From: CAIKMD01 sp963740675
Lineage (GTDB): Bacteria > Pseudomonadota > Alphaproteobacteria > ATCC43930 > CGMCC-115725
DNA length: 64,000 nucleotides
Direction: 5' to 3'
Assembly: GCA_963740675.1 (NCBI GenBank)
Contig: CAVUFS010000001.1
Span: 916,560-980,559, forward strand
Both the position numbers and the translations under genes were made by a program. A model generated the notes under the pieces. That model saw nothing but the letters and a program-made list of their open reading frames with translations, had not been told where the DNA came from and did not search any database. Of the stretch, positions 53,180 through 62,546 are shown in pieces. The first letter of the stretch is position 1; each line of letters opens with the position of its first letter.

Positions 53180-54151
53180 ATGACCGACATCAATCCCATT
53201 CGTCGCATTGCCATCATCGGTACCGGCGTGATCGGCGCGAGTTGGACCTCGTTGTTTCTCGCTAAAGGACTGCAGGTGGTAGCGACGGACATCGCGCCGA
53301 ACGCGGAAGCCGCGCTGCGGAAGTTCGTCGAGGCCGCGTGGCCGGCGCTCGAGCGGTTGGGCCTCTCGCCTGGCGCGGCACTGTCGAACCTCCAGTTCAC
53401 ACCCGCGCTCGCGCAAGCCATCGGCGGCGCCGATCTCGTCCAGGAAAACGGACCCGAGCGGATCGACTTCAAGCAGAAGCTTTACGGAGAGCTCGATGAA
53501 TTGCTGCCGGCCGACGTGATCATCGCGTCGAGTTCGTCGGGACTCACCATGAGCGCAATTCAATCGGGTGCCCCGTCGCATCCGGAGCGCTGCGTCATCG
53601 CCCATCCGTTCAATCCGCCGCACTTGATTCCGCTCGTCGAGATTGTTGGCGGAGCAAAGACCTCGGAAGAGACGATCCGGCGCGCCACGGCATTTTACGC
53701 GTCGATTGGGGGGCGGACGGTGCGGCTCAACAAGGAAATGCCGGGCCACGTCGCGAACCGCCTCCAGGCCGCCTTGGCGCGCGAGGTCTATTACCTCGTT
53801 GCCGAGGGCATCGTGAGCGCCGCCGATGTCGACACCGCCCTCTCCTGGGGACCGGGCCTGCGTTGGGGGATCATGGGCAACATGATGCTCAATCACCTCG
53901 GCGGCGGCCCAGGGGGTATCGAGCACTTCTTCCAACAGTTCGCCGGCCCCATGACGGCTTGGTGGAAGACCCTCGGCTCGCCGGTGCTGACGCCGGAGGT
54001 GGAAAAGAAGCTCATCGACAGCGTCCATGCCGAGGTCGGATCGCGCACGATTTCCGAACTGGAGGCAGAGCGGGACGAGATTCTGCTCGGCCTCCTCGAA
54101 CTGCGCACCAAGCGATCGGAGAAAGGGCGCGCTGCGCAAAGTCGCAGTTGA
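53180..54151 (+). CDS. 3-hydroxyacyl-CoA dehydrogenase family (L-carnitine dehydrogenase/lambda-crystallin type)
   Basis: NAD-dependent oxidation of a 3-hydroxy group. 323 aa from ATG 53180, GGAG upstream. Rossmann motif IAIIGTGVIGASWTSLFLA, then QENGPERIDFKQKLYGELD, ASSSSGLTMSAIQS and the catalytic His region CVIAHPFNPPHLIPLVEIVG (with the conserved HPFNPP), and a C-terminal helical domain with GHVANRLQAALAREVYYLV. The short length and the NPPHLIPLVE motif place it with carnitine dehydrogenase and lambda-crystallin relatives rather than FadB. Intact. Confidence 0.88.
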   Translation: MTDINPIRRIAIIGTGVIGASWTSLFLAKGLQVVATDIAPNAEAALRKFVEAAWPALERLGLSPGAALSNLQFTPALAQAIGGADLVQENGPERIDFKQKLYGELDELLPADVIIASSSSGLTMSAIQSGAPSHPERCVIAHPFNPPHLIPLVEIVGGAKTSEETIRRATAFYASIGGRTVRLNKEMPGHVANRLQAALAREVYYLVAEGIVSAADVDTALSWGPGLRWGIMGNMMLNHLGGGPGGIEHFFQQFAGPMTAWWKTLGSPVLTPEVEKKLIDSVHAEVGSRTISELEAERDEILLGLLELRTKRSEKGRAAQSRS

Positions 54152-54191
54152 GTAAAGGAGCAATGACAAGGAGCACGAACAAGGGTGACCC

Positions 54192-55610
54192 ATGAGCGCG
54201 ACGCTGGCGGATAATCGGCCTGACCAAGCAACAGTCGTCGTCGACGCACCCGGTGCTGGGCGCAAGCGTGTCGTGATCGTCGGCGGCGGCTTTGCCGGGC
54301 TCGCGGCGGCGCACGCGTTGCGGCACGCCGATGCAGAGGTCGTTCTGATCGACCGCCGCAACCACCACATATTTCAACCGCTGCTCTATCAGGTGGCGAC
54401 GGCGGTCCTTTCCCCGGCCGATATCGCCGCGCCGCTCCGTCAGCTCGAGGTGAAGCAGCGAAACCTCACCGTACTCCTGGCGGAGGTCACCGGCGTCAGC
54501 CTTGCTGACCGCACTATCGACGCTTCCACCCCGGGCGTGGGCGTCCGCAAGATCGTGTTCGATTATCTAGTGGTCGCGACTGGCATGCGCCCGAGCTACT
54601 TCGGCCACGACGAGTTCGCGCGATATGCGCCGGGGCTCAAGAACCTCAGCGACGCCGAGACGATCCGGGGCAATATCCTGAGCGCGTTCGAAATGGCCGC
54701 AACGACCGAGGACGAGCGCGAACGTACGCGACAGATGACATTCGTGCTGGTCGGCGCAGGTCCCAGCGGTGTCGAACTCGCGGCGTCCTTGGCGCAGATG
54801 GCGAACGTCACGCTGCGGGGCAATTTCCGCCGCATCGATCCGGCAAAGGCCAACATCATTCTACTCGACGCGTCCAAGCGGATTCTGCCGACTTTTGCGG
54901 AGTCGCTGTCGCGCAAGGTCGCCAGGCGTCTCCAGAAGCTCGGCGTGAAAGTCATGACGGACGTTAAAGTCGAGAAAGTCGACGAGATAGGCGTGATCGC
55001 CGGAGGAATGAGGATCCCGAGTGCGACCGTGCTGTGGACGGCGGGCGTGGCGGCGTCGCCAATTCCAAAGATGCTCGGCACCAAAATCGATCGTGCCGGG
55101 CGGGCCCTCGTTGACCCGCTTATGAGGGTAGTGGATGTACCCGAAGTGTTCGTCGTTGGGGACGCAGCCTCGATCATGCAAAACGAACACCCTGTGCCCG
55201 GCGTGGCACAGGCGGCAATTCAGGAAGGGCGGTATGTCGGGCGGCTGATCGCGAAAGAGCTGAACGGTCAGACGGTCAACGATCCGTTCCGCTATTTCGA
55301 CAAGGGCAACATGGCCGTCGTCGGCAAGAACTACGCTGTGCTGGAACGAGGCTGGTTGCGCACAAGCGGCTTCCTGACATGGTTAGTGTGGGCATTCGTA
55401 CACATTCTCTCTCTGCCGCAGCTACAGAACCGCCTCCGCGTACAGCGCCAGTGGCTCTGGTCCTATTTCACAGGTCAGCGCGGCTCGCGTTTGATCCCGG
55501 AGATGCCGCGGATCCTCATTCAAGAGATTGGTCGTGGCGTTTCAACGGAAGGCTATCATGGATCTCCAAACGACAGCGCGCCTGCAGACGCTCGAACTGC
55601 TCATAACTGA
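54192..55610 (+). CDS. ndh: Type II NADH:quinone oxidoreductase
   Basis: Non-proton-pumping NADH dehydrogenase that passes electrons to quinone at the membrane. 472 aa: FAD site RVVIVGGGFAGLAAAHALR, HHIFQPLLYQVATAVLSP, the second dinucleotide site FVLVGAGPSGVELAASLA, the conserved VLWTAGVAASPI and VFVVGDAASIMQN, and PGVAQAAIQEGRYVGRLI. The C-terminal hydrophobic helix (TSGFLTWLVWAFVHILSLPQ) and basic end serve as membrane anchor. It would reoxidise NADH from the acyl-CoA cluster. Intact; the 3' end overlaps the next small gene by 53 bases. Confidence 0.92.
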   Translation: MSATLADNRPDQATVVVDAPGAGRKRVVIVGGGFAGLAAAHALRHADAEVVLIDRRNHHIFQPLLYQVATAVLSPADIAAPLRQLEVKQRNLTVLLAEVTGVSLADRTIDASTPGVGVRKIVFDYLVVATGMRPSYFGHDEFARYAPGLKNLSDAETIRGNILSAFEMAATTEDERERTRQMTFVLVGAGPSGVELAASLAQMANVTLRGNFRRIDPAKANIILLDASKRILPTFAESLSRKVARRLQKLGVKVMTDVKVEKVDEIGVIAGGMRIPSATVLWTAGVAASPIPKMLGTKIDRAGRALVDPLMRVVDVPEVFVVGDAASIMQNEHPVPGVAQAAIQEGRYVGRLIAKELNGQTVNDPFRYFDKGNMAVVGKNYAVLERGWLRTSGFLTWLVWAFVHILSLPQLQNRLRVQRQWLWSYFTGQRGSRLIPEMPRILIQEIGRGVSTEGYHGSPNDSAPADARTAHN

Positions 55611-55854
55611 GCTCCTCTCAGCGCACCTGATCGCGGTTCCCGATTCGGAACTTGAGGTGAGTTGGGCGATCGACCGCCTGTGCAATATCGCCGATGCTAT
55701 GCCAATCGGGAACGGATCCGCGAAAGACATGGCGGCGCTGCGCGCGGCTGTGAAAGATGATCTGAGCCGGATTCTCAAAGCGGCGCTGGCGCAAGCAAAG
55801 CAAGTCGGTTTGCAACGCTGGGACGTTGGGCTCGGTCGTGAACCCAAAACCTGA
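55558..55854 (+). CDS. Small helical hypothetical protein
   Basis: 98 aa from ATG 55558 with GGAAGG upstream, overlapping the ndh 3' end in another frame. Helical: LQTTARLQTLELLITELLSA, ELEVSWAIDRLCNIADAM and LSRILKAALAQAKQVGLQ. No family recognised. Its conservation with ndh cannot be judged here. Confidence 0.55.
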   Translation: MDLQTTARLQTLELLITELLSAHLIAVPDSELEVSWAIDRLCNIADAMPIGNGSAKDMAALRAAVKDDLSRILKAALAQAKQVGLQRWDVGLGREPKT

Positions 55855-55909
55855 AAGAGTGCCGGTGCTCGCTATTCCGCCATGTACTTTCGAATCCTGA
55901 AAGGCTGAT

Positions 55910-57400
55910 ATGATCCACTCGTGTTCCCTCGGCCGCGCCGCGCGATTTTTTCCGAACCGGCTCGCGATCGGTGGCAGCGCGGCGCCCTCGACGTTTCGCG
56001 AGCTCCACGACAAGGTCCGGCACATTGCCGCCTCGCTAACCGGGCGCGGGCTTGCCATCGGCGATCGGCTCGCGATCTTGCTGCCAAATGAAAGAGAATA
56101 TCTCGAGCTGGTTTATGCGTGCGCGTGGCTCGGTGTGATAGCGGTTCCGCTGAACACGAGGCTTTCCCCCGTCGAGATCGATCGCGTTCTCCGCGATGCG
56201 AGTCCGCGGGGTCTCATCCGGCACTCCTCGCTGCCCGTCGCATCGGCAGAGGTGCCATGGCAAATCTGTCTCGACCAAGAACCGCTGAATTTGGGCAGCG
56301 ATTCCGCTCCGGAACCCATTTACGACCCCAGCGCCGTGTTGACCCTGATCTACACCAGCGGCACCACGGGCCACCCGAAAGGTGTCGCGCAAACGCACGG
56401 CAATATCCTTGCGAACGTCGACCACTGGAATTACTGGATGCCGCACAAAAAAGACGCAGTGCATCTTCACGCTGCGCCGCTTTTTCACATCGCGGACTTT
56501 CCGGTGATGTTCGCGGCGCCCGCATTCGGCGCGTGCCAAGTGACCATCCCCAAATTCAGCGCACAGCTCTTTTGCGAGGTGGTCGAAAGCGAACGCGTGA
56601 CGCACACCGTTCTGGTGCCGACGATGCTCGATCTCCTGACTGAATTTCCCGCGCTCAAGGACTACGATCTGACAAGTCTCGAAGAAGTCGCCTACGGCGG
56701 ATCGCCGATGGCGCTCGAGCTTATCCGGCGGACGCGCGCAGCGCTGCCAGGCTTGCGCTTGGTCCAGGGTTATGGGCTCAGCGAAACCGGTTTCCTGACC
56801 GCGCTTCAGGATGATGAGCATAGCGGCCGCACAATGGCATCGTGCGGCAGACCGTGTCCGGGCATCGACGTACAGGTCGTTGATCAATCGGGCAAGCAAG
56901 TCGGAATAGGAGAAACCGGCGAATTGGTCGCGCGCGGTGCCAATGTGATGCGCGAATATTGGAACAATACCAAAGCGACGACGCTCGCGTTTCGCAATGA
57001 TCTCTTGTGTACCGGCGACATCGGCTATCAGGACGCCGACGGGTATTTCTATATCCTCGATCGTGCAAAGGACATGATCGTCACCGGGGGCGAGAATGTC
57101 TATTCCGGTGAGGTCGAGGCGGTCATTTATGAACACCTGGCGGTCCGCGAAGTAGCGGTGTTTGGAATCCCCGATGAGAAGTGGGGCGAGGTTGTGATGG
57201 CGTACGTGGTGCTGAAACCTGGGAAGACTCTCACGGCCGATGAGCTGATCGCTCACTGCCGGCGCTCGCTCGCGAACTACAAAGTCCCGCGCCGCATCGA
57301 GTTTTCGCCCGTCGAGTTACCTAAAAGCGCGAGCGGCAAGATACTCAAGCGCGCTTTGCGCGAGCGGTTCTGGGCCCACGAAGACCGCGCGGTCAGCTGA
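55910..57400 (+). CDS. AMP-binding acyl-CoA synthetase
   Basis: Activates a carboxylic acid with ATP and CoA. 496 aa: the P-loop TLIYTSGTTGHPKGVAQTH (about residue 146), GYGLSETGFLTA, the adenosine motif TGDIGYQDADGYFYILDRAK, GENVYSGEVEAVIYEH, and the C-terminal lysine PKSASGKILKRALRERF. It is shorter than many acetyl-CoA synthetases and nearer to feruloyl- or medium-chain acyl-CoA ligases. It is the last large gene of the cluster and presumably supplies the first CoA ester. Intact. Confidence 0.92.
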   Translation: MIHSCSLGRAARFFPNRLAIGGSAAPSTFRELHDKVRHIAASLTGRGLAIGDRLAILLPNEREYLELVYACAWLGVIAVPLNTRLSPVEIDRVLRDASPRGLIRHSSLPVASAEVPWQICLDQEPLNLGSDSAPEPIYDPSAVLTLIYTSGTTGHPKGVAQTHGNILANVDHWNYWMPHKKDAVHLHAAPLFHIADFPVMFAAPAFGACQVTIPKFSAQLFCEVVESERVTHTVLVPTMLDLLTEFPALKDYDLTSLEEVAYGGSPMALELIRRTRAALPGLRLVQGYGLSETGFLTALQDDEHSGRTMASCGRPCPGIDVQVVDQSGKQVGIGETGELVARGANVMREYWNNTKATTLAFRNDLLCTGDIGYQDADGYFYILDRAKDMIVTGGENVYSGEVEAVIYEHLAVREVAVFGIPDEKWGEVVMAYVVLKPGKTLTADELIAHCRRSLANYKVPRRIEFSPVELPKSASGKILKRALRERFWAHEDRAVS

Positions 57401-57450
57401 TCAGCGCGAAAGCTTTGAAATCAATTCTTCTCCGGACCGCGTCGAGTGAC

Positions 57451-57699
57451 ATGAGGCGTCTCCTTCAATTCTTTATAGGCATTGCGGCCCGGTTGCCAAC
57501 TCCAGAGTTACCGCCCGATCCCGCCGACCATTTCCTCACGACCGACGCCGAGCGTCGCTGCCATGCATTGAACGATTGGCGAGGACAGTGGTCGCCGTTG
57601 CCGGCAGTACCCGAAGAATGTTCCACCCCGGAAATCCTCGACCTGCTCGAACGGCATCGGCACTGGTTCATGCAAAACAGCACGACGACTGATGTTTGA
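57451..57699 (+). CDS. Small hypothetical protein downstream of the ligase
   Basis: 82 aa from ATG 57451: a short hydrophobic N-terminus (LLQFFIGIAARLP), then DPADHFLTTDAERRCHALND and a helical end with LDLLERHRHWFMQN. No recognised family. An upstream TTG start would add 12 residues. Confidence 0.45.
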   Translation: MRRLLQFFIGIAARLPTPELPPDPADHFLTTDAERRCHALNDWRGQWSPLPAVPEECSTPEILDLLERHRHWFMQNSTTTDV

Positions 57700-58060
57700 A
57701 GGCGCTTTCCTCACTTCGAAGCTCTGGCGGCTTGAGCGCGCTCGCAAAAGTGTCTCTGCGAGGTATGAGGTTTTAGCTATTCTTCTCGACCCATCAGAGG
57801 TTCAAAGGTTCGCTGAGAAGTATGTCTCGTTGGCAGCGATCTGGCGCAAGATTGGGGATAACTTCACGGTCCAGCGGCTCGCACAGCTAAGGTTAAATCC
57901 TGCCATCCGGGCCAAGCGGGGGCGGTATTTTCTTCGACAAGACTTTGAAAACTTACTGGCCAGGGGCGAGCGCGAGGGCATCCTTCTATCAGCTTTCGAT
58001 TTACCCCACGACCAACGCCGCTCCAGGGCGCCCTCGACGGAAAATTGCTCGACCGTCTGA
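57692..58060 (+). CDS. Hypothetical protein, overlapping the preceding gene
   Basis: 122 aa from ATG 57692, 8 bases inside the preceding gene. It contains an acid-rich helix LLDPSEVQRFAEKYVSLAAI and a region FTVQRLAQLRLNPAIRAKRG with YFLRQDFENLLARG that looks like a nucleic-acid-binding helix arrangement, similar in feel to transposon accessory (TniQ-like) proteins. I would not name it on this basis. Confidence 0.4.
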   Translation: MFEGAFLTSKLWRLERARKSVSARYEVLAILLDPSEVQRFAEKYVSLAAIWRKIGDNFTVQRLAQLRLNPAIRAKRGRYFLRQDFENLLARGEREGILLSAFDLPHDQRRSRAPSTENCSTV

Positions 58061-58496
58061 CACGCGCTCCAGTCTAACCAGCTGATCTGCCAAGGGCCGT
58101 CGGCGGCCGCGAAGACCGTTTGACGCCAATTGCTCTCGTCTTCTCATCGACATTAAGGCGGTTTTCTTCGACGCCGGCGGCGCCGGCGCGCCTCATGCTG
58201 CCTTGGTGGAGCAATTCAAAGTGCCTGATTTTGCACTGTTATGACCGTTAAAGTGCGGGACTTTGAACCGTTCTGACCGTCATATTTGAATCGTTCGGTC
58301 CGCGAACGAGGTTTCCGCCGCAGAGATAGGTGATTGATTTGAATCGTTTTTCCGACTCTTACATCCGGATCCTTAGCTGTACAGCGCGACACCTCTGAAA
58401 TGGCCCAAAAGAGATTGGGCTGGGGGACATGAATCGAACCCACATTCGCAGATTGATTCCTAAGCCCCCCGAATGTCGGGGCTATGGATGCATATT
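58061..58496. other. Intergenic region with a hairpin beyond the 2Fe-2S gene
   Basis: No supportable gene. AGCCCC (58463-58468) and GGGGCT (58478-58483) enclose CCCCGA-ATG-TCGGGG and form a strong hairpin next to the stop of the minus-strand 2Fe-2S gene. A T-arm-like stretch (58424-58455, minus strand) precedes it; see the rejected list. Confidence 0.4.
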
Positions 58497-59063
58497 TCAG
58501 CTCCCTGCGATTGCTTCCATGACGGCGTCGACGATGTTTGGATAGCAGGCGCAGCGACACAGATTTCCGCTGATTCGCTCTCGAATCTCAGTCTTCGAAA
58601 GCGTTGCCAGCGCGAACGGCTTCCGCACGTCCTCCGTGGCGGCACTCGGCCAACTGACTTTCGCCTCTTCGACCACGGCGACCCCGGACATGATCTGGCC
58701 GGAGGTGCAGAAGCCGCATTGGAATCCATCGTGGTCGATGAACGCGGTCTGCAGCGGGTGGAGCACGCCGTTCCGTTCCAGTCCCTCGATCGTCGTGATC
58801 TTCTTGCCTTCCTGCATTGCCGCGAGCGTCATGCAGGACAAGACGCGCCGTCCATTGATGTGCACGGTGCATGCTCCACACTCTCCGCGATCGCATGCCT
58901 TCTTTGTGCCGGTCAGCGCCAACTTCTCGCGCAACGCATCAAGCAGAGTCGTGCGCGGTTCGACAGTAATCCTGTGGATTTGATCGTTGACGGTGAGGTT
59001 CACAGACAATGGTTCGATGAGCGGCTTTTTGCTCGCGGCACCGCGTTTCGGCTCGTCGCTCAT
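58497..59063 (-). CDS. 2Fe-2S subunit of a xanthine dehydrogenase-family molybdoenzyme
   Basis: Electron-transfer subunit, 188 aa. The first 2Fe-2S cluster site is ACDRGECGACTVHINGRRVL with the downstream SCMTLA cysteine (plant ferredoxin type). The second site is FQCGFCTSGQIMSG with SGNLCRCACYPNIVDAV. This is the CoxS/PaoA type that works with a FAD subunit and a molybdopterin subunit. Neither partner is in the window, so the complex is completed from another locus or the subunit is orphaned. Its start overlaps the stop of the upstream crotonase by 4 bases. Intact. Confidence 0.9.
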   Translation of the reverse strand: MSDEPKRGAASKKPLIEPLSVNLTVNDQIHRITVEPRTTLLDALREKLALTGTKKACDRGECGACTVHINGRRVLSCMTLAAMQEGKKITTIEGLERNGVLHPLQTAFIDHDGFQCGFCTSGQIMSGVAVVEEAKVSWPSAATEDVRKPFALATLSKTEIRERISGNLCRCACYPNIVDAVMEAIAGS

Positions 59064-59823
59064 TTTTGGCTCCTTGGCGCGACATCCGCGGCGCTGATGC
59101 CCTCCAACGCCAGTCCATAACCGACGCCCTCGTCAACGATGCGTCGCAGTTTTTGCGTCAAAGCGATACGCGTGTATCGCGTGGTGAGCGGCGGCAGCTT
59201 GGCAAGCTCCTCGGCGATCTCCCGGGCACGGGTAAGCAGCTTGTCGGAGGGTACGATTTCATTGACGGCGCCCCACTCTCTTGCCGTTTGGGCATCAAGC
59301 TCCTGACGCGTGAGAATGAAGTAGCGGCCGCGGACGCTGCCGATCACCTCTTGCCACAAGAGATGAACGCCATCGCCGGGCACGATGCCGAATTCGAAGT
59401 GCGGCTTGTCTTGAAAAACCGTCGAAGGAGTCGCCAAAACAACGTCTGCAAGAAGGATATATTCGGAATGCAGCCGAGCAGCCCGTTTACGGCCGCAATA
59501 AGCGGCACCTCAATGTCGAGGATATTCATGAGGACCTTTTTGCCCTCGCGATAGATTTTGTCGTAGCCTCGCGGCGTGAAGAAATCGAAGCCATCGGGAG
59601 TGATCGTTTCCATGAACGCTTCGCCGCTGCCGGTCAGGATGACCACTCGGTTGTCAGCATCGGAGCCGATGGCGTGAAATAAATCGACAAACTGTTCGTG
59701 GACATGGCCGTTGAAGATCAGTGTCCCGCCGTTGGTATGAAGGGCTACCTCAAACACGCCGGTTTTCGACCGCGTCAGGTGGGCGTTGGGAAAGCTGTTG
59801 CAATAGGCGTCAAAGCTGCTCAT
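59060..59823 (-). CDS. Crotonase-superfamily hydrolase, 6-oxocamphor hydrolase-like (one frameshift)
   Basis: About 254 aa. From ATG 59823 it reads VFEVALHTNGGTLIFNGHVH, EQFVDLFHAIGSDADNRVV, TGSGEAFMETI and VLMNILDIEVPLIAAVNG. After one frame change near 59440 it reads PHFEFGIVPGDGVHLLWQEV and LDAQTAREWGAVNEIVP. The motif FDFFTPRGYDKI and the GIVPGDGVHLLW segment resemble 6-oxocamphor hydrolase and related C-C bond hydrolases rather than simple hydratases. This points to ring cleavage of a cyclic diketone, but the family is diverse. Confidence 0.72.
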
Positions 59824-59897
59824 CGCCTAAGTCCTTTCATTGAGAGGTTCGTTGTCGTATCGACACGGGATCCTTTTCAGTCGCTGCGCATCTCGGG

Positions 59898-60635
59898 TCA
59901 GTACTGGGCGACGCCGCCATCGACGAAAAGTTCCACACCGGTGATGTACGAGCTATCGTCTGACGCCAGGAAGACCGCCGCCTTCGCGAGATCGTCCGGC
60001 GTTCCCATCCGGTTAAGCGGAATGTTTGGAAGGACCCGTGCCTTCGTCTCCTCGTCCCACAGCACGGAGAGCCCCGGGGTTTCTGTATGTCCAGGGCTCA
60101 AGACGTTGACACGAATGTCCCTCCCTTTGAGATCAACAATCCAGCTCCGCGCGAACGAACGCACGGCCGCCTTTGTGGCGTCATAAACGGAAAAGGATGG
60201 AAAACCCTTCTGCGATGCGACAGAACCGACAAGAATGACGGAAGCTCCGCGGGCCATAAGCGGGAGAGCCTTTTGCACCGTGAACAGAAGCCCGCGCACA
60301 TTGGTGTTGAACGTTTTATCGAAGTGCTCCTCGGTGATTTCGCCGAAAGTGCCGGCCTCATAGAAGCCGGCATTGGCGACAAGCACATCGATACGACCAG
60401 CCTCGGTCTTCACGACGTCATAAAGCCGATCGAGATCGGACAGGTTTGCGGCGTCCGCCCTAACGGCGGTTGCATTGCGGCCGATTTCGGCCACTGCCTT
60501 GTCCAGTTCCGATTGGCGTCGCCCCGTAATGAACAGCCTCGCGCCTTCGCTCGCGAACCGCTTCGCGGTTCCAAGGCCGATGCCGGCACTTCCGCCGGTG
60601 ATTACCGCGAACTTGCCTTCGAGCTTTTTCGTCAT
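59898..60635 (-). CDS. Short-chain dehydrogenase/reductase
   Basis: NAD(P)-dependent oxidoreductase, 245 aa from ATG 60635. The cofactor loop is FAVITGGSAGIGLGTAKRFA, with ADAANLSDLDRLY and VLVANAGFYEAG. The catalytic Ser-Tyr-Lys triad is in ILVGSVASQKGFPSFSVYDA followed by TKAAVRSFAR. The C-terminus ends ITGVELFVDGGVAQY. The loop TGRRQSEL suggests NADP preference. It is transcribed divergently from the LysR gene, which may regulate it. Intact. Confidence 0.92.
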   Translation of the reverse strand: MTKKLEGKFAVITGGSAGIGLGTAKRFASEGARLFITGRRQSELDKAVAEIGRNATAVRADAANLSDLDRLYDVVKTEAGRIDVLVANAGFYEAGTFGEITEEHFDKTFNTNVRGLLFTVQKALPLMARGASVILVGSVASQKGFPSFSVYDATKAAVRSFARSWIVDLKGRDIRVNVLSPGHTETPGLSVLWDEETKARVLPNIPLNRMGTPDDLAKAAVFLASDDSSYITGVELFVDGGVAQY

Positions 60636-60917
60636 GACTTGGTTCCTCCAATCCGCAGATGCGATCCCGTCGGAGATCACGGATCGAAGTTACCCTTCGC
60701 GCGTCGAAGCGGTAGAAAGGAGCTGCGACTAAGATTTATTCCGCGGCGGAATATTGCCGCGCGCGTCGGCCACGGCGGAACATTGGGCGGGCATCAGGCA
60801 AGCCGAGACGGTGGGCATCAAATCTGCTGTCGCCTGATCCGTTGGCGGGCGATCCGACACTCTAGGCAACGCTAGAATGTGTGATTTCCGCCACTAACGC
60901 AGCGACGGAGTGACGAC

Positions 60918-61834
60918 ATGGATCGATTGGCCGCTATGGAGACCTTCGTGGTCGTCGTCGATACGGGATCATTTTCTGCGGCGGCGCTTCGGCTCAACGT
61001 GGGCCAACCGGCAGTTTCGAAAACTGTGGCGCAGCTTGAGGACCAGCTCGGCGTCAAACTCCTGGTGCGCACAACACGAGGACTGACGGCGACCGAGGCG
61101 GGGCTCAACTCTTACGAACGGGCGCGACGCTCGATCGAGGAAGCAGACGAGGCTGAACGTGCCGCCCGTGGTGCGGGTAGCGGCCTGACCGGTAAGCTGC
61201 GCATAAGCGCGGCAGTCACATTTGCGCGCATCCACCTGATGCCACGATTACCCGAATTCCTGTCGAAGCATCCGGAACTCGAGGTGGAGGCAGTATTCGA
61301 TGATCGCAATATTGATCTTGTTCACGATGGGATTGATGTTGCGCTTCGCCTGGGGCAAAGGTCGCGGAACCCAGCCGCTGACAGCGCGGCGCCTTGCAAG
61401 CGGACGGCAGGTCGTTCTCGGATCGCCAACGTATTTCGCTCGCGTAGGCGAGCCGACAGCGCCCAACGATCTGATTCAGCACGAAGCCATTATCTATCTC
61501 AGAAAGGCGGCGGCGCTGATTGGACATTCCAGCGGGAAGGCGCGGCAATTGCTGTGACACTGAAAAGTCGCTTGCGCGTCAGCGCTGCGGAGGGCGTGCG
61601 CGCCGCTATCCTCGCCAATTTCGGGATCGCGATTGTTTCGGAATGGATGTTTGCGCCTGAGATTGCAAATGGGACAGTTAAGGTTGTGCTGCAGGATTGG
61701 GAATTGCCCCAATGGATCTCTGGGCCGTTTCTCCGGCCGGCCGAACGTCGACCTTGAAAGCACGAACGTTCGTTCAGTTTGTCGAAGAAATAATGCGCGT
61801 CCCCAGCGAAGAGAAGAGGTCGGGCCCTTCCTGA
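60918..61834 (+). pseudogene. LysR-family transcriptional regulator (two to three frameshifts)
   Basis: About 305 aa. The N-terminal winged helix is intact: AMETFVVVVDTGSFSAAALR, LNVGQPAVSKTVAQLEDQLG and LLVRTTRGLTATEAG. The effector domain begins LTGKLRISAAVTFARIHLMP. Between about 61360 and 61510 the frame moves to RRLASGRQVVLGSPTYFARV and back to WTFQREGAAIAVTLKSRLRV. A last change near 61720 leads to TLKARTFVQFVEEIMRVPSE and a stop at 61832-61834. The inserted frame segment reads naturally, so paired indels are likely. It is divergent from the SDR gene. Confidence 0.77.
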
Positions 61835-61939
61835 TCCTCGGAGCCGCGCAAGGTCCGAAATTGACCAATTCTGTTGAAAAACGTTGCCGTGAAGGCATTG
61901 CGCTAATTCAGTTCCACCATCGATGCAGGAGAGCAGGCG

Positions 61940-62275
61940 ATGATGGGCGAGCGGCGACTGGATCAGGGTTCGCTGTTTTACCGGTTCTCTCTCGAACACC
62001 ATGTTCCGGCAGACCATCTTCTCAAGGGCCATCGACCGCTTCGTCGATCTCAGCGATCTGCGGGTGCACCAATGGCTGGTCGACGAGCGCGGGATCGAGC
62101 CCGCATGTGCCTGTGTTCGACAAGTCGAAGCGGACCGACGGATCCTTCTCCCGCGACGACTTCACCTACGACCACCAAGGGGATGTTTACTTCTGCCCGG
62201 CGGCAAGATGCTGACCTGCAAGGGCGCCGATCGTGAACGACAATCAACTCCTGTACCGCGCCAGCAAATATGACT
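61940..62275 (+). pseudogene. IS transposase remnant with large internal deletion
   Basis: Over two frames it reads MMGERRLDQGSLFYRFSLEH, HVPADHLL, AIDRFVDLSDLRVHQWL, then directly HVPVFDKSKRTDGSFSRDD and FTYDHQGDVYFCP with GGKMLTCKGA. The start is the N-terminal signature and the rest a middle signature of IS1182/IS1380-like DDE transposases. Roughly 200 residues between them, including much of the catalytic core, are gone. No terminal inverted repeats were found. Confidence 0.65.
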
Positions 62276-62337
62276 GAACACCTCGTCTACAAATCCACCC
62301 GCAGACTCGCGACAATTCAGTTTTTCACGTGAGAATC

Positions 62338-62530
62338 TCATCGACAAATTCCCCTTCGACGCTTGCATGGGCGCGACGTGAGTGCGTTGCGGCTATATGA
62401 ATGTGTGAGAATTCGGGCAGGCCGATGCAGCTCTTGTCGAAGCCGCGCGCCCGCTCCATTGCCGGGCGCGCCGATCAGCTTGCCGTCGAGACCATAAGCC
62501 CAGTGGTGATACTGGCAGCGCAACGAGCGC
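62338..62530 (-). pseudogene. Rieske oxygenase alpha-subunit fragment
   Basis: The minus strand reads TGKPLATR, then after a frame change RCQYHHWAYGLDGKLIGAPG followed by NGAGF and SCIGLPEFSHIH. CQYHHWAYGLDG is the second half of a Rieske 2Fe-2S site (C-x2-H) with the typical DG turn. Both sides are cut: the catalytic iron domain is missing. It abuts a plus-strand monooxygenase fragment. Confidence 0.6.
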
Positions 62531-62546
62531 GCGTTGCCAATGGTTT

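Noticed and set aside
58424..58455. A T-arm-like stretch on the minus strand (GGGTTCGATTC followed by CCCCCA) resembling a tRNA 3' end, possibly an attachment-site scar.
   Set aside because: The T stem pairs poorly, there is no matching acceptor or anticodon arm, and the copy does not match the tRNA-Gln 3' end, so it is not supportable as a tRNA or att site.
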